Assembly (NCBI GenBank): GCA_042090785.1
Contig: JBELIP010000008.1
Location: 21,805-85,804, forward strand
Length of the DNA stretch: 64,000 bases
Direction: 5' to 3'
Source of the DNA: UBA7434 sp042090785
GTDB lineage: Bacteria; Pseudomonadota; Gammaproteobacteria; Pseudomonadales; UBA7434
Part shown: positions 17,737 to 26,710 of the stretch, one piece after another
Numbering within the stretch: position 1 is the first letter of the stretch
Layout: each line of letters opens with the position of its first letter
The notes under the pieces: model-generated
What the model saw: only the letters and a program-made list of their open reading frames with translations
Told to the model about the DNA's origin: nothing
The model's database searches: none
Program-made: the position numbers and the translations under genes

Positions 17737-18009
17737 TTAGTTGACGGCATCTTTTAATGCTTTACCCGCTTTGAAGCCAGGAACGCGTGATGCTTTAATT
17801 TCAATAGGCTCACCAGTCTGTGGATTACGGCCCGTTCTAGCTGCTCGATCCTTAACCTGAAATGTACCAAAACCGACCAAAGCAACTTGATCACCCTCTT
17901 TCAAAGCATCAGCAATAGTATCGACAGTTGCATCAAGTGCTCTGCCAGCTGCTGCTTTAGAAATATCTGCAGACTGTGCAATCGCGTCAATTAAGTCTGA
18001 TTTATTCAT
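17737..18009 (-). CDS. hupB: DNA-binding protein HU-beta
   Basis: The 90-residue protein is a full-length HU: MNKSDLIDAIAQSADISK at the N terminus, the core GFGTFQVKDRAARTGRNPQT, and the DNA-binding arm motif ASRVPGFKAGKALKDAVN at the end. HU dimers bind and bend DNA without strong sequence preference and shape the nucleoid. It lies between lon and ppiD in the conserved order, with 249 bases to lon that can hold its own promoter. Confidence 0.99.
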   Translation of the reverse strand: MNKSDLIDAIAQSADISKAAAGRALDATVDTIADALKEGDQVALVGFGTFQVKDRAARTGRNPQTGEPIEIKASRVPGFKAGKALKDAVN

Positions 18010-18211
18010 TCTTTGTCCCCTAGGAGTATTATTTAGAAGTAATGTTTATTTGAAGCTGAAAGCACCAACGCTGCCAACCATATATTCAATTTTTGTAAAG
18101 ACAGCATTTTACACCAAGTGAGGCCGTAACGGTCAAGAAACCACGGCTTTACAGGGCCATTTTATGCAAAAAAAGAGTTAAAAAAGGACTGGAAAATCAA
18201 AATAAAGCAAA

Positions 18212-18239
18212 AGCTGAAGACGCGGGCACGTCTTCAGCT
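18212..18239 (-). terminator. Terminator downstream of lon
   Basis: AGCTGAAGACG (18212-18222) pairs perfectly with CGTCTTCAGCT (18229-18239). On the minus strand the stem is followed by TTTGCTTTATTTTG. It begins 20 bases past the lon stop and separates lon from hupB. Confidence 0.85.
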
Positions 18240-18258
18240 AAAAAGCCTCAAAAATCAA

Positions 18259-20697
18259 TCAATGTGTTTTTACGCGGCCATCCTGACCACAGTCAGAATT
18301 GTTATCCCCTTGGACGTTCGCTGCGGTTCCAGCTGTTTGATTAAATGCCTCATCGCTCAAAGGATCAGGCATTCTCTCTAGAGCAATCTCTAGCACTTCA
18401 TCTAACCATTTCACCGGTTTAATAGTCAGCGCATCTTTAATATTCTCTGGAATATCTTTGAGGTCGCGCTCATTTTCATCGGGAATAACAACAGTTTTAA
18501 TGCCACCACGATGGGCAGCAAGAAGTTTTTCTTTTAACCCACCAATGGGCAGTACTTGACCTCGCAAGGTAATTTCTCCGGTCATAGCGACATCCGAACG
18601 CACAGGAATTTGAGTTAGCGATGAAACCAGTGCCGTACACATCCCAACACCAGCGCTTGGTCCATCTTTTGGCGTTGCACCTTCTGGTACATGGAAATGA
18701 CAATCAACTTTTTCATGGAAATTAGCCGCCACTCCCAACACTTGAGCGCGCGAACGAACAACCGTAGTTGCCGCAAGAATTGACTCTTGCATAACGTCAC
18801 CCAACGAACCTGTTTTAACCTGTCGGCCTTTACCTGGCACGGTAGCAACCTCGATGGTGAGTAACTCGCCCCCCACCTGCGTCCAAGCTAAGCCCGTAAC
18901 CTGACCAATACGGTTTTCTTCATCCGCCTGGCCGTATTTGAATTTCTCAACACCACTATAAACAGCTAAGTTATCTTCATTAATAATGACAGGCGCACTG
19001 ACCTCTTTCGCTGTAATGGCTTTAACAACTTTACGAATAACCTTGGCGATTTGTCGATCTAATGAACGCACTCCCGCTTCACGCGTATAGTGACGAATCA
19101 GTGAAACCAATGCAGAATTTTCTACCTGTAATTCACCTGCTTTAACACCATTATCTTTAAGCTGCTTTGGCAATAAATAACGCTCAGCAATATTCAACTT
19201 TTCGTCTTCGGTATAACCAGGAATACGAATAACTTCCATACGATCAAGCAGCGGCGCAGGAATATTCATAGAGTTGGATGTACAGACAAACATGATATCT
19301 GACAAATCATAATCAACTTCAAGATAGTGATCATTAAAGGTATGGTTCTGTTCTGGATCTAACACTTCTAACAAGGCTGATGCCGGGTCACCGCGATTAT
19401 CCATACCCATTTTATCTATTTCATCTAACAAAAATAATGGGTTTTTAACGCCTGTCTTAGAAAGTTTTTGAATGATTTTTCCGGGCATTGAACCAATGTA
19501 AGTACGTCGGTGACCACGAATTTCTGACTCATCTCGTACACCACCAAGCGCCATACGCACAAACTTACGATTGGTGGCTCGCGCTAAAGATTCACCTAAT
19601 GAGGTTTTACCTACCCCCGGTGGACCAACCAAACATAACACCGGCCCTTTTAATTTCTTGACGCGCTTTTGAACCGCAAGGTATTCAACTATGCGATCTT
19701 TTACTTCTTCCAAACCAAAGTGATCTTCGTTTAGAATTTTTTCTGCGCGAATTAAATCATGACGAATTTTACTGCGCTTTTTCCACGGCACACCAACTAA
19801 GCAATCTATATAGCTTCTAACGACAGATGCTTCGGCTGACATCGGTGACATCATTTTCAGCTTGGATAATTCGGCGTTGACTTTTTTCTCGGCCTCTTCT
19901 GGCATACCTGCTTCATTTATTTTATTTTGCAGCTCATCAAATTCGTTAGGGACTTCTTCCATATCGCCGAGTTCTTTTTGAATGGCTTTCATCTGCTCAT
20001 TGAGATAATACTCGCGCTGAGATTTTTCCATTTGCTTTTTAACGCGGCCGCGAATCTTTTTCTCGACACGATGAAGGTCAATTTCTTCATCCATAAAACC
20101 CATTAATAACTCAGCGCGTTCAGCAACTTCAAGCGCTTCAAGAATTTCTTGTTTCTGATTGACTTCTAAGGCTAAGTGAGTAGCAATAGTATCGACAAAG
20201 CGAGCAACAGAATCGATACCAGAGAGTGAAGATAATACTTCGGCAGGTACTTTTTTACTGACTTTAACGTACTGCTCAAATTGTGAATTCAAAACGGCTA
20301 TTAACTCTGCCGCAGATTTATCGTCAGCTGCATGCTCATCAATTAATTCAACTTCAGCATCAATAAAGGCTAGGCCATCGTCTTCATCCATGCTCTCGAT
20401 TTCTTGCATTGATAAGATAGTTGCTCGGCTGCCACCTTCGACTAATACTTTAACCGTCCCATCGGGGAGTTTAAGCATTTGTAAAATAGTAGAGACAGTA
20501 CCAACGGTATAAAGCGTTTCGACCGAGGGATCATCGACCTCAGCTTCCATTTGAGAAACTAACAGTATTTGTTTGTCGGCTGACATAGCCGCATCAAGGG
20601 CTCTAATTGATTTTTCACGACCAACAAAAAGGGGAACAACCATTTGCGGGTAAACGACAACATCACGTAATGGTAGTAGCGGAAGCTTTAAGGCCAT
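18259..20697 (-). CDS. lon: ATP-dependent protease Lon
   Basis: The 812-residue protein has all Lon parts: N-terminal substrate domain (LPLLPLRDVVVYPQMVVPL), central AAA+ module with Walker A GPPGVGKTS and Walker B FLLDEIDKM, and the C-terminal peptidase with the catalytic Ser in PKDGPSAGVGM and Lys in GGLKEKLLAAHRGG. Lon degrades misfolded and selected regulatory proteins in the cytoplasm. The ATG at 20697 has GAGG six bases upstream. It sits between clpX and hupB, the standard order. No obvious sigma-32 promoter could be picked out upstream, though heat-shock control is usual for the family. Confidence 0.99.
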   Translation of the reverse strand: MALKLPLLPLRDVVVYPQMVVPLFVGREKSIRALDAAMSADKQILLVSQMEAEVDDPSVETLYTVGTVSTILQMLKLPDGTVKVLVEGGSRATILSMQEIESMDEDDGLAFIDAEVELIDEHAADDKSAAELIAVLNSQFEQYVKVSKKVPAEVLSSLSGIDSVARFVDTIATHLALEVNQKQEILEALEVAERAELLMGFMDEEIDLHRVEKKIRGRVKKQMEKSQREYYLNEQMKAIQKELGDMEEVPNEFDELQNKINEAGMPEEAEKKVNAELSKLKMMSPMSAEASVVRSYIDCLVGVPWKKRSKIRHDLIRAEKILNEDHFGLEEVKDRIVEYLAVQKRVKKLKGPVLCLVGPPGVGKTSLGESLARATNRKFVRMALGGVRDESEIRGHRRTYIGSMPGKIIQKLSKTGVKNPLFLLDEIDKMGMDNRGDPASALLEVLDPEQNHTFNDHYLEVDYDLSDIMFVCTSNSMNIPAPLLDRMEVIRIPGYTEDEKLNIAERYLLPKQLKDNGVKAGELQVENSALVSLIRHYTREAGVRSLDRQIAKVIRKVVKAITAKEVSAPVIINEDNLAVYSGVEKFKYGQADEENRIGQVTGLAWTQVGGELLTIEVATVPGKGRQVKTGSLGDVMQESILAATTVVRSRAQVLGVAANFHEKVDCHFHVPEGATPKDGPSAGVGMCTALVSSLTQIPVRSDVAMTGEITLRGQVLPIGGLKEKLLAAHRGGIKTVVIPDENERDLKDIPENIKDALTIKPVKWLDEVLEIALERMPDPLSDEAFNQTAGTAANVQGDNNSDCGQDGRVKTH

Positions 20698-20890
20698 TTT
20701 ATACCTCTAAAATAACGGATAGATGGTGTTAGCCTTGGGCTTGCAGCACATCAATAGCGCCTAATAAAAACTCTTTGGCAAATACACCTTGTTTAGATTA
20801 AGTTATACGTTAATAGATCTCAATAAGACCAAAACACACATAACGATTCAAACACTATTGATATATGGAGCCACAAATCCAATTTACAAC

Positions 20891-20925
20891 CCCTCTAAAG
20901 ACTGTTGATTAAAGCCATTAGAGGG
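20891..20925 (-). terminator. Weak terminator-like inverted repeat after clpX
   Basis: CCCTCTAA (20891-20898) pairs with TTAGAGGG (20918-20925), with a 19-base loop, just past the clpX stop. The following minus-strand sequence is only moderately T-rich, so termination may be partial. The spacer to lon otherwise shows nothing recognisable. Confidence 0.4.
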
Positions 20926-20931
20926 TGTGGT

Positions 20932-22209
20932 TTAAGATTCGTCTGAAGCAGTTTTAGCTGTATCTTGATAAACAATTAAAGGTTCCGAGTCGCCTGTTAT
21001 TACCGAGCTATCAATAACGACTTTGGAAACGCCCACTTGTGAAGGGATTTTATACATGGTGTCTAATAATACTGACTCGAGTATTGAGCGAAGACCTCGA
21101 GCACCCGTTTTGCGCACCATCGCTCGCGTCGCAATTGCGCGCAAAGCATCTTCACGAAAATCGATATCAACACCTTCCATTTCAAACAGCTTTCCATACT
21201 GTCGAGTCAATGAATTTTTAGGCTCAGTCAAAATCCGCACTAAAGCGTCTTGATCAAGCTCTTCAAGTGTCGCAATGACAGGCAAGCGCCCAACAAATTC
21301 AGGAATTAAACCGTATCGAACTAAATCTTCTGGCTCTAAATCCTGTAACACCTCACCAAAATCTTTTTTCTCATCCTTGCTTTTTACTTCGGCGTTAAAA
21401 CCAATACCGCTCTTTTCAGAACGATCACGAATCACTTTATCCAACCCAGCAAACGCGCCGCCACAAATAAATAAAATGTTAGAGGTATCAACTTGAAGAA
21501 ACTCTTGCTGAGGATGTTTTCGACCACCTTGTGGCGGTACAGAAGCAACCGTGCCTTCAATCAACTTCAATAAGGCCTGCTGAACCCCCTCGCCGGAAAC
21601 GTCACGGGTAATTGATGGGTTATCTGATTTTCTGGAAATTTTGTCAATTTCATCAATATAAACGATACCAACCTGAGCTTTTTCTACATCGTAATCGCAC
21701 TTTTGCAATAACTTTTGAATAATGTTTTCAACATCTTCGCCCACATAACCGGCTTCGGTTAAGGTGGTTGCATCGGCAATAGTAAAGGGCACATCTAACA
21801 ATCGCGCTAAGGTTTCGGCTAGAAGTGTTTTACCACTTCCCGTTGGGCCAACCAGTAAGATATTACTTTTACCTAACTCTATGCCTTCTTTTTCTACACT
21901 ATCGTGGCGTAAACGCTTGTAGTGGTTGTATACAGCTACGGCGAGGACTTTTTTAGCACGCTGTTGACCAATAACATATTCATCAAGAATATTATCAATC
22001 TCAACTGGTGTTGGTAATTGGTCTTGCCCACCTTCTGATGTGCTTTCTTGAACTTCTTCACGAATAATATCGTTACAAAGGTCCACACATTCATCACAAA
22101 TAAATACCGAGGGGCCGGCTATTAATTTGCGAACTTCGTGCTGGCTTTTGCCACAAAACGAACAGTAAAGCAGTTTTCCGTTATCGCCGTCTTTGCTGTC
22201 TTCAGTCAT
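20932..22209 (-). CDS. clpX: ATP-dependent Clp protease ATP-binding subunit ClpX
   Basis: The 425-residue protein opens with the C4 zinc-binding domain (Cys16, Cys19, Cys38, Cys41), followed by the AAA+ module with Walker A GPTGSGKT near residue 119, Walker B IVYIDEIDKI, and the sensor region RKTGARGLRSILE. ClpX unfolds tagged substrates and feeds them to ClpP in the cytoplasm. clpP lies upstream on the same strand but 494 bases away, with direct and inverted repeats between, so the two genes are probably not simply cotranscribed. Confidence 0.99.
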   Translation of the reverse strand: MTEDSKDGDNGKLLYCSFCGKSQHEVRKLIAGPSVFICDECVDLCNDIIREEVQESTSEGGQDQLPTPVEIDNILDEYVIGQQRAKKVLAVAVYNHYKRLRHDSVEKEGIELGKSNILLVGPTGSGKTLLAETLARLLDVPFTIADATTLTEAGYVGEDVENIIQKLLQKCDYDVEKAQVGIVYIDEIDKISRKSDNPSITRDVSGEGVQQALLKLIEGTVASVPPQGGRKHPQQEFLQVDTSNILFICGGAFAGLDKVIRDRSEKSGIGFNAEVKSKDEKKDFGEVLQDLEPEDLVRYGLIPEFVGRLPVIATLEELDQDALVRILTEPKNSLTRQYGKLFEMEGVDIDFREDALRAIATRAMVRKTGARGLRSILESVLLDTMYKIPSQVGVSKVVIDSSVITGDSEPLIVYQDTAKTASDES

Positions 22210-22307
22210 GGGATATAAACCTCATACCTTAATGTAAATTTTTGAATGTGATTTGATCAATCTGATCATTTCAACCGTGTCGATGACGCATAGCGAAAGG
22301 CTACTGC

Positions 22308-22345
22308 TCATACTTTTAAGCTATATGTCATACCTTTAAGCTATA
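22308..22345. repeat. Two-copy 18-base direct repeat upstream of clpX
   Basis: TCATACTTTTAAGCTATA (22308-22325) is repeated with one mismatch as TCATACCTTTAAGCTATA (22328-22345), a period of 20 bases or about two helical turns. It lies 99-136 bases upstream of the clpX start codon, a position suited to regulator binding. No known site matched. Confidence 0.6.
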
Positions 22346-22568
22346 AACAGGCATATCTTACGGCTATTTTTGACATCCCTTTATACGAAAACGCTCCGCT
22401 TTTTAAAAGGCTTTTCTTGTATTAGTAACTCTAGCACTAGTATGAATAAATAGTTTGCTTGAGAGCCATAATTACGCCCACGCAGACCACAAATTGAGAC
22501 AGAATCAGGAAAAGCCAATAAGGGTTACGTTTTTTATAATTAAATTCTAGGTAAAACTTTATTAAATC

Positions 22569-22620
22569 AAGGGCTTAGTCATATATATAACGACTAATAT
22601 TATATACGGCACAAGCCCTT
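22569..22620 (-). terminator. Nested inverted repeat after clpP
   Basis: AAGGGCTT (22569-22576) pairs with AAGCCCTT (22613-22620), and inside it TTAGTC (22575-22580) can pair with GACTAA (22592-22597). On the minus strand the outer stem is followed by GATTTAATAAAG. It lies about 85 bases past the clpP stop. A second stem, AGGCTTG with CAAGCCT, lies closer to the gene. One or both may end the clpP transcript. Confidence 0.45.
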
Positions 22621-22703
22621 TGATGGATTATTTTTTGTCACCACTGTAATCGGCAACACAGGCTTGCCAATAAACAAGTGACAAGCCTTTACCTGCTTTA
22701 AAC

Positions 22704-23357
22704 TTAAGATTTAACCGTTTCAGGCTCACGAGCACCGAGTACTTCATCAACTAGACCATACTCTTTAGCTGTTAGCGCATCCATAAAGTTATCACGCTCA
22801 GTATCGGCTTGAATAGTCTCTATTGACTGCCCCGTGTGATCGGCCAGTAAGCGGTTCAATTTCTCACGGATAATTAAAATTTCTTTGGCCTGAATATCAA
22901 TATCTGTAGCCTGACCTTGAGCGCCGCCACTTGGTTGGTGAATCATGACTCGGGAGTTAGGCTGACAAAAACGCTTACCTTTAGCACCACCGGCTAATAA
23001 AAAAGCACCCATACTGGCCGCTTGACCAAGACACACTGTACTCACGTCTGGCTTAATAAATTGCATGGTATCGTAAATAGCAAGACCAGCTGTCACTGCA
23101 CCACCGGGTGAGTTGATATACAAACTAATATCTTTGTCAGGATTTTCTGATTCTAAAAATAGCAACTGAGCCACAATAAGGTTAGCCATATTGTCTTCAA
23201 CAGGCCCAACAACAAAAATAACTCGTTCTTTTAATAACCGTGAATAGATATCAAAAGATCGTTCACCTCTGGCTGTCTGCTCCACCACCATGGGAACTAA
23301 TCCCAGATTTTTAATCGCATCACTACCATTCGTTTCGATCAATTTTTGTACTCCCAA
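22704..23357 (-). CDS. clpP: ATP-dependent Clp protease proteolytic subunit ClpP
   Basis: The 217-residue serine protease carries the triad: Ser in GQAASMGAFLLAGG, His in RVMIHQPSGGAQGQ, and Asp in the RDNFMDALTAKEYGLVDEV region. The length includes a short N-terminal propeptide that is normally removed. ClpP forms a double heptameric ring that degrades substrates delivered by ClpX. It lies downstream of tig on the same strand, separated by a strong terminator. Confidence 0.99.
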   Translation of the reverse strand: MGVQKLIETNGSDAIKNLGLVPMVVEQTARGERSFDIYSRLLKERVIFVVGPVEDNMANLIVAQLLFLESENPDKDISLYINSPGGAVTAGLAIYDTMQFIKPDVSTVCLGQAASMGAFLLAGGAKGKRFCQPNSRVMIHQPSGGAQGQATDIDIQAKEILIIREKLNRLLADHTGQSIETIQADTERDNFMDALTAKEYGLVDEVLGAREPETVKS

Positions 23358-23459
23358 TAAGGTAATCAGTTAGAGTGTTACCAATTCTACGATATAGAAT
23401 ATCCATCGCTGTTTTCTGCATTTTTGACCATCCTCAGTTCACAAATAAGATAATCAAAA

Positions 23460-23492
23460 AAGCGACTACACCTTCGCCAAGTGTAGTCGCTT
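23460..23492 (-). terminator. Strong terminator downstream of tig
   Basis: AAGCGACTACAC (23460-23471) pairs perfectly with GTGTAGTCGCTT (23481-23492), and on the minus strand it is followed by TTTTTGATTATC. It lies about 50 bases past the tig stop and would isolate tig from clpP. Confidence 0.9.
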
Positions 23493-23543
23493 AGATACTG
23501 CTATGCTAAGCAATTTCTGCAAATAAGCCAAGGATATTCCGGC

Positions 23544-24857
23544 TTAATTTGCTCCTGCTTGAGCGGTCTGTACAACATCGTCATAAGAGCTCGCTTTTTC
23601 TGTGACCTGTGCAACTTCAAGCACTTTCTCAACGACGGTTTTCTCAACCAACATCAACTGTACTTGCTGCATACGAGTATCATCACTCATATAATGCTTT
23701 TTAACTTCTTCAGGCTCATCGTATGACGCGGCAAGGTCTTCGATAAAGGCAATCAGCTGTTCGCGATCAGGCTTCACTTCAAAATGTTCAACCGCTTGGC
23801 TCAAAATAACACCTAATGCCACACGCTTACGCGCTTGTTCTTCAAAAAGAGTATCAGGCAATAGGGACATGTCAAAATTCTCGGCCGCCGCACCAAACTG
23901 AGTCAACGACTGTTGACGCAAAGTATTAACTTCGTCGGCAACCATCGCAGCAGGTAAATCCACTTTATTGTTTTCAAATAAAGCATCCATAACTTGCTGC
24001 TTGGTGTGACGTTCAATCGCATCAGCCAATTGACTCGTCATATTTTCTCTAACTTTCACTTTAAAGTCTTCAAGATCACCATCAACCTCGAATTTCGCAA
24101 AAAACGCTGCATCCATTTCTGGTAGTTTTTTCTCGCTAACAGTATTAACTGTCACTTTAAACTCGACAGCTGCACCTTTAAGATCTTCAGAGTGATAATC
24201 ATCTGGGAAAGTTAGACTTAAAACTCGCTCTTCACCAGCTTTAGCACCTTCTAAGCCCGCTTCAAAACCATCAATCATGCGTTTTGAGCCTAACTCTAAA
24301 TCAGTACCCTCAGCGCTTCCACCTTCAAAAGCTTCACCGTCTTTAGTGCCTGCAAAATCAATATTTACCTGATCACCATCCGCAGCAGCACGCTCAACGG
24401 CTTCCCAAGTTGATTGTTGATCTAATAATTTATCAATCATGTCTTGAATATCATCATCGCTAACATCAGCCGTTAGCTTTTCAACGGAGATTGAAGAACA
24501 ATCGGCAAGCTCTACTTCTGGGTAAACTTCGAAAGTAGCAACAAACTCAAAAGCTTGGCCTTCTTCATTTTTTGTAGGCTCTATAGAGGGCTGACCAACA
24601 GGTCGTAATTCTTCTTGCATAACCGCTTTCTGAAAAGTTTGGTTAGCTAATTCGCTAATAACTTCGGCACGAACCGAGTCACCAAAACGCTGCTTAACAA
24701 CCTTGCGTGGCACCTTACCTGGACGGAAACCATCCAAACGAATTTTCTTAGCTGTACTAGCAATACGGTTATTCACTTCAGTATCAATTTGCTCAGCGGG
24801 TATAGCTACGGTGAGTTTACGCTCTAACCCTTCAGTCGCTTCGACGGAAACCTGCAT
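23544..24857 (-). CDS. tig: Trigger factor
   Basis: From ATG 24857 the protein is 437 residues (MQVSVEATEGLERKLTVAIP); this start has GAGG eight bases upstream, which also rules out the 6-codon longer frame. The ribosome-binding loop carries FRPGKVPRKVV near residue 44. The central FKBP-type PPIase domain (about 150-240) includes GDQVNIDFAGTKDGEAF, and a helical C-terminal chaperone domain completes the fold. Trigger factor binds the ribosome exit tunnel and shields nascent chains. Its place beside clpP-clpX-lon is the conserved order. Confidence 0.98.
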   Translation of the reverse strand: MQVSVEATEGLERKLTVAIPAEQIDTEVNNRIASTAKKIRLDGFRPGKVPRKVVKQRFGDSVRAEVISELANQTFQKAVMQEELRPVGQPSIEPTKNEEGQAFEFVATFEVYPEVELADCSSISVEKLTADVSDDDIQDMIDKLLDQQSTWEAVERAAADGDQVNIDFAGTKDGEAFEGGSAEGTDLELGSKRMIDGFEAGLEGAKAGEERVLSLTFPDDYHSEDLKGAAVEFKVTVNTVSEKKLPEMDAAFFAKFEVDGDLEDFKVKVRENMTSQLADAIERHTKQQVMDALFENNKVDLPAAMVADEVNTLRQQSLTQFGAAAENFDMSLLPDTLFEEQARKRVALGVILSQAVEHFEVKPDREQLIAFIEDLAASYDEPEEVKKHYMSDDTRMQQVQLMLVEKTVVEKVLEVAQVTEKASSYDDVVQTAQAGAN

Positions 24858-25010
24858 GGATTTTACCTCTATCATTCATTCTATTCCGGCCACTGAGATT
24901 AATCGTCAGGTGCGCGGGAGTTCTATTTGGCTTTTTGAATTACTTGCTGAGCAACCTTTATTGACGCTTAGGCGCTTATTAATACGCAGGCCAACAAAGG
25001 TTATTTATTA

Positions 25011-25095
25011 TGGTGCGGACGGAGAGACTCGAACTCTCACGGGTTGCCCCACTGGAACCTAAATCCAGCGCGTATACCAATTTCGCCACGTCCGC
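25011..25095 (-). tRNA. tRNA-Leu (anticodon UAG)
   Basis: The minus strand folds as a class II tRNA. The acceptor arms are GCGGACG (from 25095) and CGTCCGC, the anticodon stem-loop is CTGGA-TTTAGGT-TCCAG with anticodon TAG, there is a long variable arm (GTGGGGCAACCCG), and the T arm holds GTTCGAGTC. The CCA end is encoded (25013-25011). It reads CUN leucine codons, mainly CUA. Confidence 0.97.
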
Positions 25096-25324
25096 AAATT
25101 CGGCTTGGTCAAACGAGCCATTTGCTACTTAACTTTTCTTTTTGCCAGACACCTTAACCGCTTAGGCAACTAATTGTTACGCCTGCCAAAAAAGGATGCG
25201 GATTCTCCCATACTTAGGCCGTATTGATCAACCATTCCAAGGCTAAAAAGCCTAATCTTGGCATGTTTAAGTCGATTTACACTGTTAAATGAATATTTAG
25301 CGCTGTAAATAGACAAACTCTTGT

Positions 25325-25346
25325 AAAAAAGGGGGCTTTCGCCCCC
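25325..25346 (-). terminator. Terminator downstream of fadA
   Basis: GGGGGC (25331-25336) pairs with GCCCCC (25341-25346) around a four-base loop, which on the minus strand reads GAAA. A T6 run follows on the minus strand. It lies 80 bases past the fadA stop. Confidence 0.9.
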
Positions 25347-25426
25347 GCTTATGACCAAAAATAGCTGCTGTATATAAAACTTGAGTCAGCCCAAATTACC
25401 TCAATGGAATAGCCTCAAACGGACAA

Positions 25427-26602
25427 CTAGATGCGTTGCAAAATTGTACTAACACCCTGCCCTAAGCCAACACACATGGTTGCCAGCCCAATTTCAGTAT
25501 CTTTGTTTTCCATTACATTTAATAAGGTCGTCATAATTCTTGCACCCGAACAACCTAATGGATGGCCCAAGGCAATAGCACCGCCATAAAGGTTAACCTT
25601 TTGGTCAAGATCATCCATTAAACCTAAACCGTTTAATACCGGAATGGACTGCGCAGCAAAGGCTTCATTGAGCTCAACCGTTTGAATGTCGGCAATCGAT
25701 AAACCTGCTCGCTCCATTGCTTGCTGCGATGATGGCACAGGACCATAACCCATAATAGAGGGATCACAACCCGACACGCCCATTGAAATAACTTTTGCCT
25801 TAGGTGTTAAGCCAAGCGCTTTTGCTTTACCCGCACTCATAATAATCATTGCCGCTGCACCATCAGTAATCTGCGAGGAGGTACCCGCTGTTACTGTACC
25901 GCCTTTTGGCATAAACGCAGGTCGCAATTGGCCTAAAGTTTCAACGGTCGTTTCAGGTCGAATGGTTTCATCTTTAGTGGCCAGCATTAATGCACCGTTA
26001 GCATCGTGCGCTTCGCGGGCAATGATTTCGCTATCAAAAAGCCCAGTTGAAGAGGCTTCGTGGGCTCGCTGATGCGAACGCACTGCAAACTCATCTTGCT
26101 GCTCGCGGGATATACCATGCATCATCGCCAACGCTTCGGCGGTTAAACCCATCATGCCTGAGCCTTTAGCAATATGCTTACTTAAGCGCGGGTTAGGATT
26201 TAAACCCTTAGTCATTGGCACGTGCCCCATATGCTCGGAGCCACCAATCACAAATACATCACCATAACCCGCAAGCACCGATTGCGCCGCAATATGCAGC
26301 GCTGACATAGACGATGCGCATAGGCGGTTAACCGTTTGTGCAGGAACTGTATGTGGAATTTGAGTCAATAAAGACATCATGCGCGCCAAGTTAAACGACT
26401 GTTCTTCGGTTTGGTTTACACAACCCCAAACCACATCATTAATATCTGCAGGATCAAGACCCTCGTTACGCGCTAGTAAGCTCGATACCAGATCGGCGGC
26501 AAGATCATCCGATCGCACATTACGGTACATACCATTTCTAGAGCGCCCCATTGGTGTTCGAGCACAATCAATAATCACTGGTGTGTTATCTGCTAATTTC
26601 AT
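25427..26602 (-). CDS. fadA: 3-ketoacyl-CoA thiolase FadA
   Basis: From ATG 26602 the protein is 391 residues, the usual FadA length; GGAG lies eight bases upstream and removes a 15-codon longer frame. The active-site Cys is in VNRLCASSMSALHIA, and the C-terminal catalytic segments are NGLGLMDDLDQ, GGAIALGHPLGCSGARI and MCVGLGQGV. FadA carries out the last step of beta-oxidation, cutting 3-ketoacyl-CoA to acetyl-CoA and a shortened acyl-CoA. It follows fadB by 108 bases; the two products form the alpha2-beta2 complex. Confidence 0.98.
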   Translation of the reverse strand: MKLADNTPVIIDCARTPMGRSRNGMYRNVRSDDLAADLVSSLLARNEGLDPADINDVVWGCVNQTEEQSFNLARMMSLLTQIPHTVPAQTVNRLCASSMSALHIAAQSVLAGYGDVFVIGGSEHMGHVPMTKGLNPNPRLSKHIAKGSGMMGLTAEALAMMHGISREQQDEFAVRSHQRAHEASSTGLFDSEIIAREAHDANGALMLATKDETIRPETTVETLGQLRPAFMPKGGTVTAGTSSQITDGAAAMIIMSAGKAKALGLTPKAKVISMGVSGCDPSIMGYGPVPSSQQAMERAGLSIADIQTVELNEAFAAQSIPVLNGLGLMDDLDQKVNLYGGAIALGHPLGCSGARIMTTLLNVMENKDTEIGLATMCVGLGQGVSTILQRI

Positions 26603-26710
26603 TTTTGCTTCTCCAATCATCGCCCTTCGCTTTTCACGGCTGGGCAATTTAATTTATTTCGTTAAGTTGGGCTAATTTCCATTATTAAATAGCGATGATT
26701 TAACTCGCTA

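Noticed and set aside
22308..22345. Direct repeat as part of a CRISPR array
   Set aside because: There are only two copies with a two-base gap, no spacers, and no cas genes in the window.
25170..25358. 62-codon minus-strand frame between tRNA-Leu and fadA
   Set aside because: It runs across the fadA terminator hairpin and has no family similarity, so it is chance.
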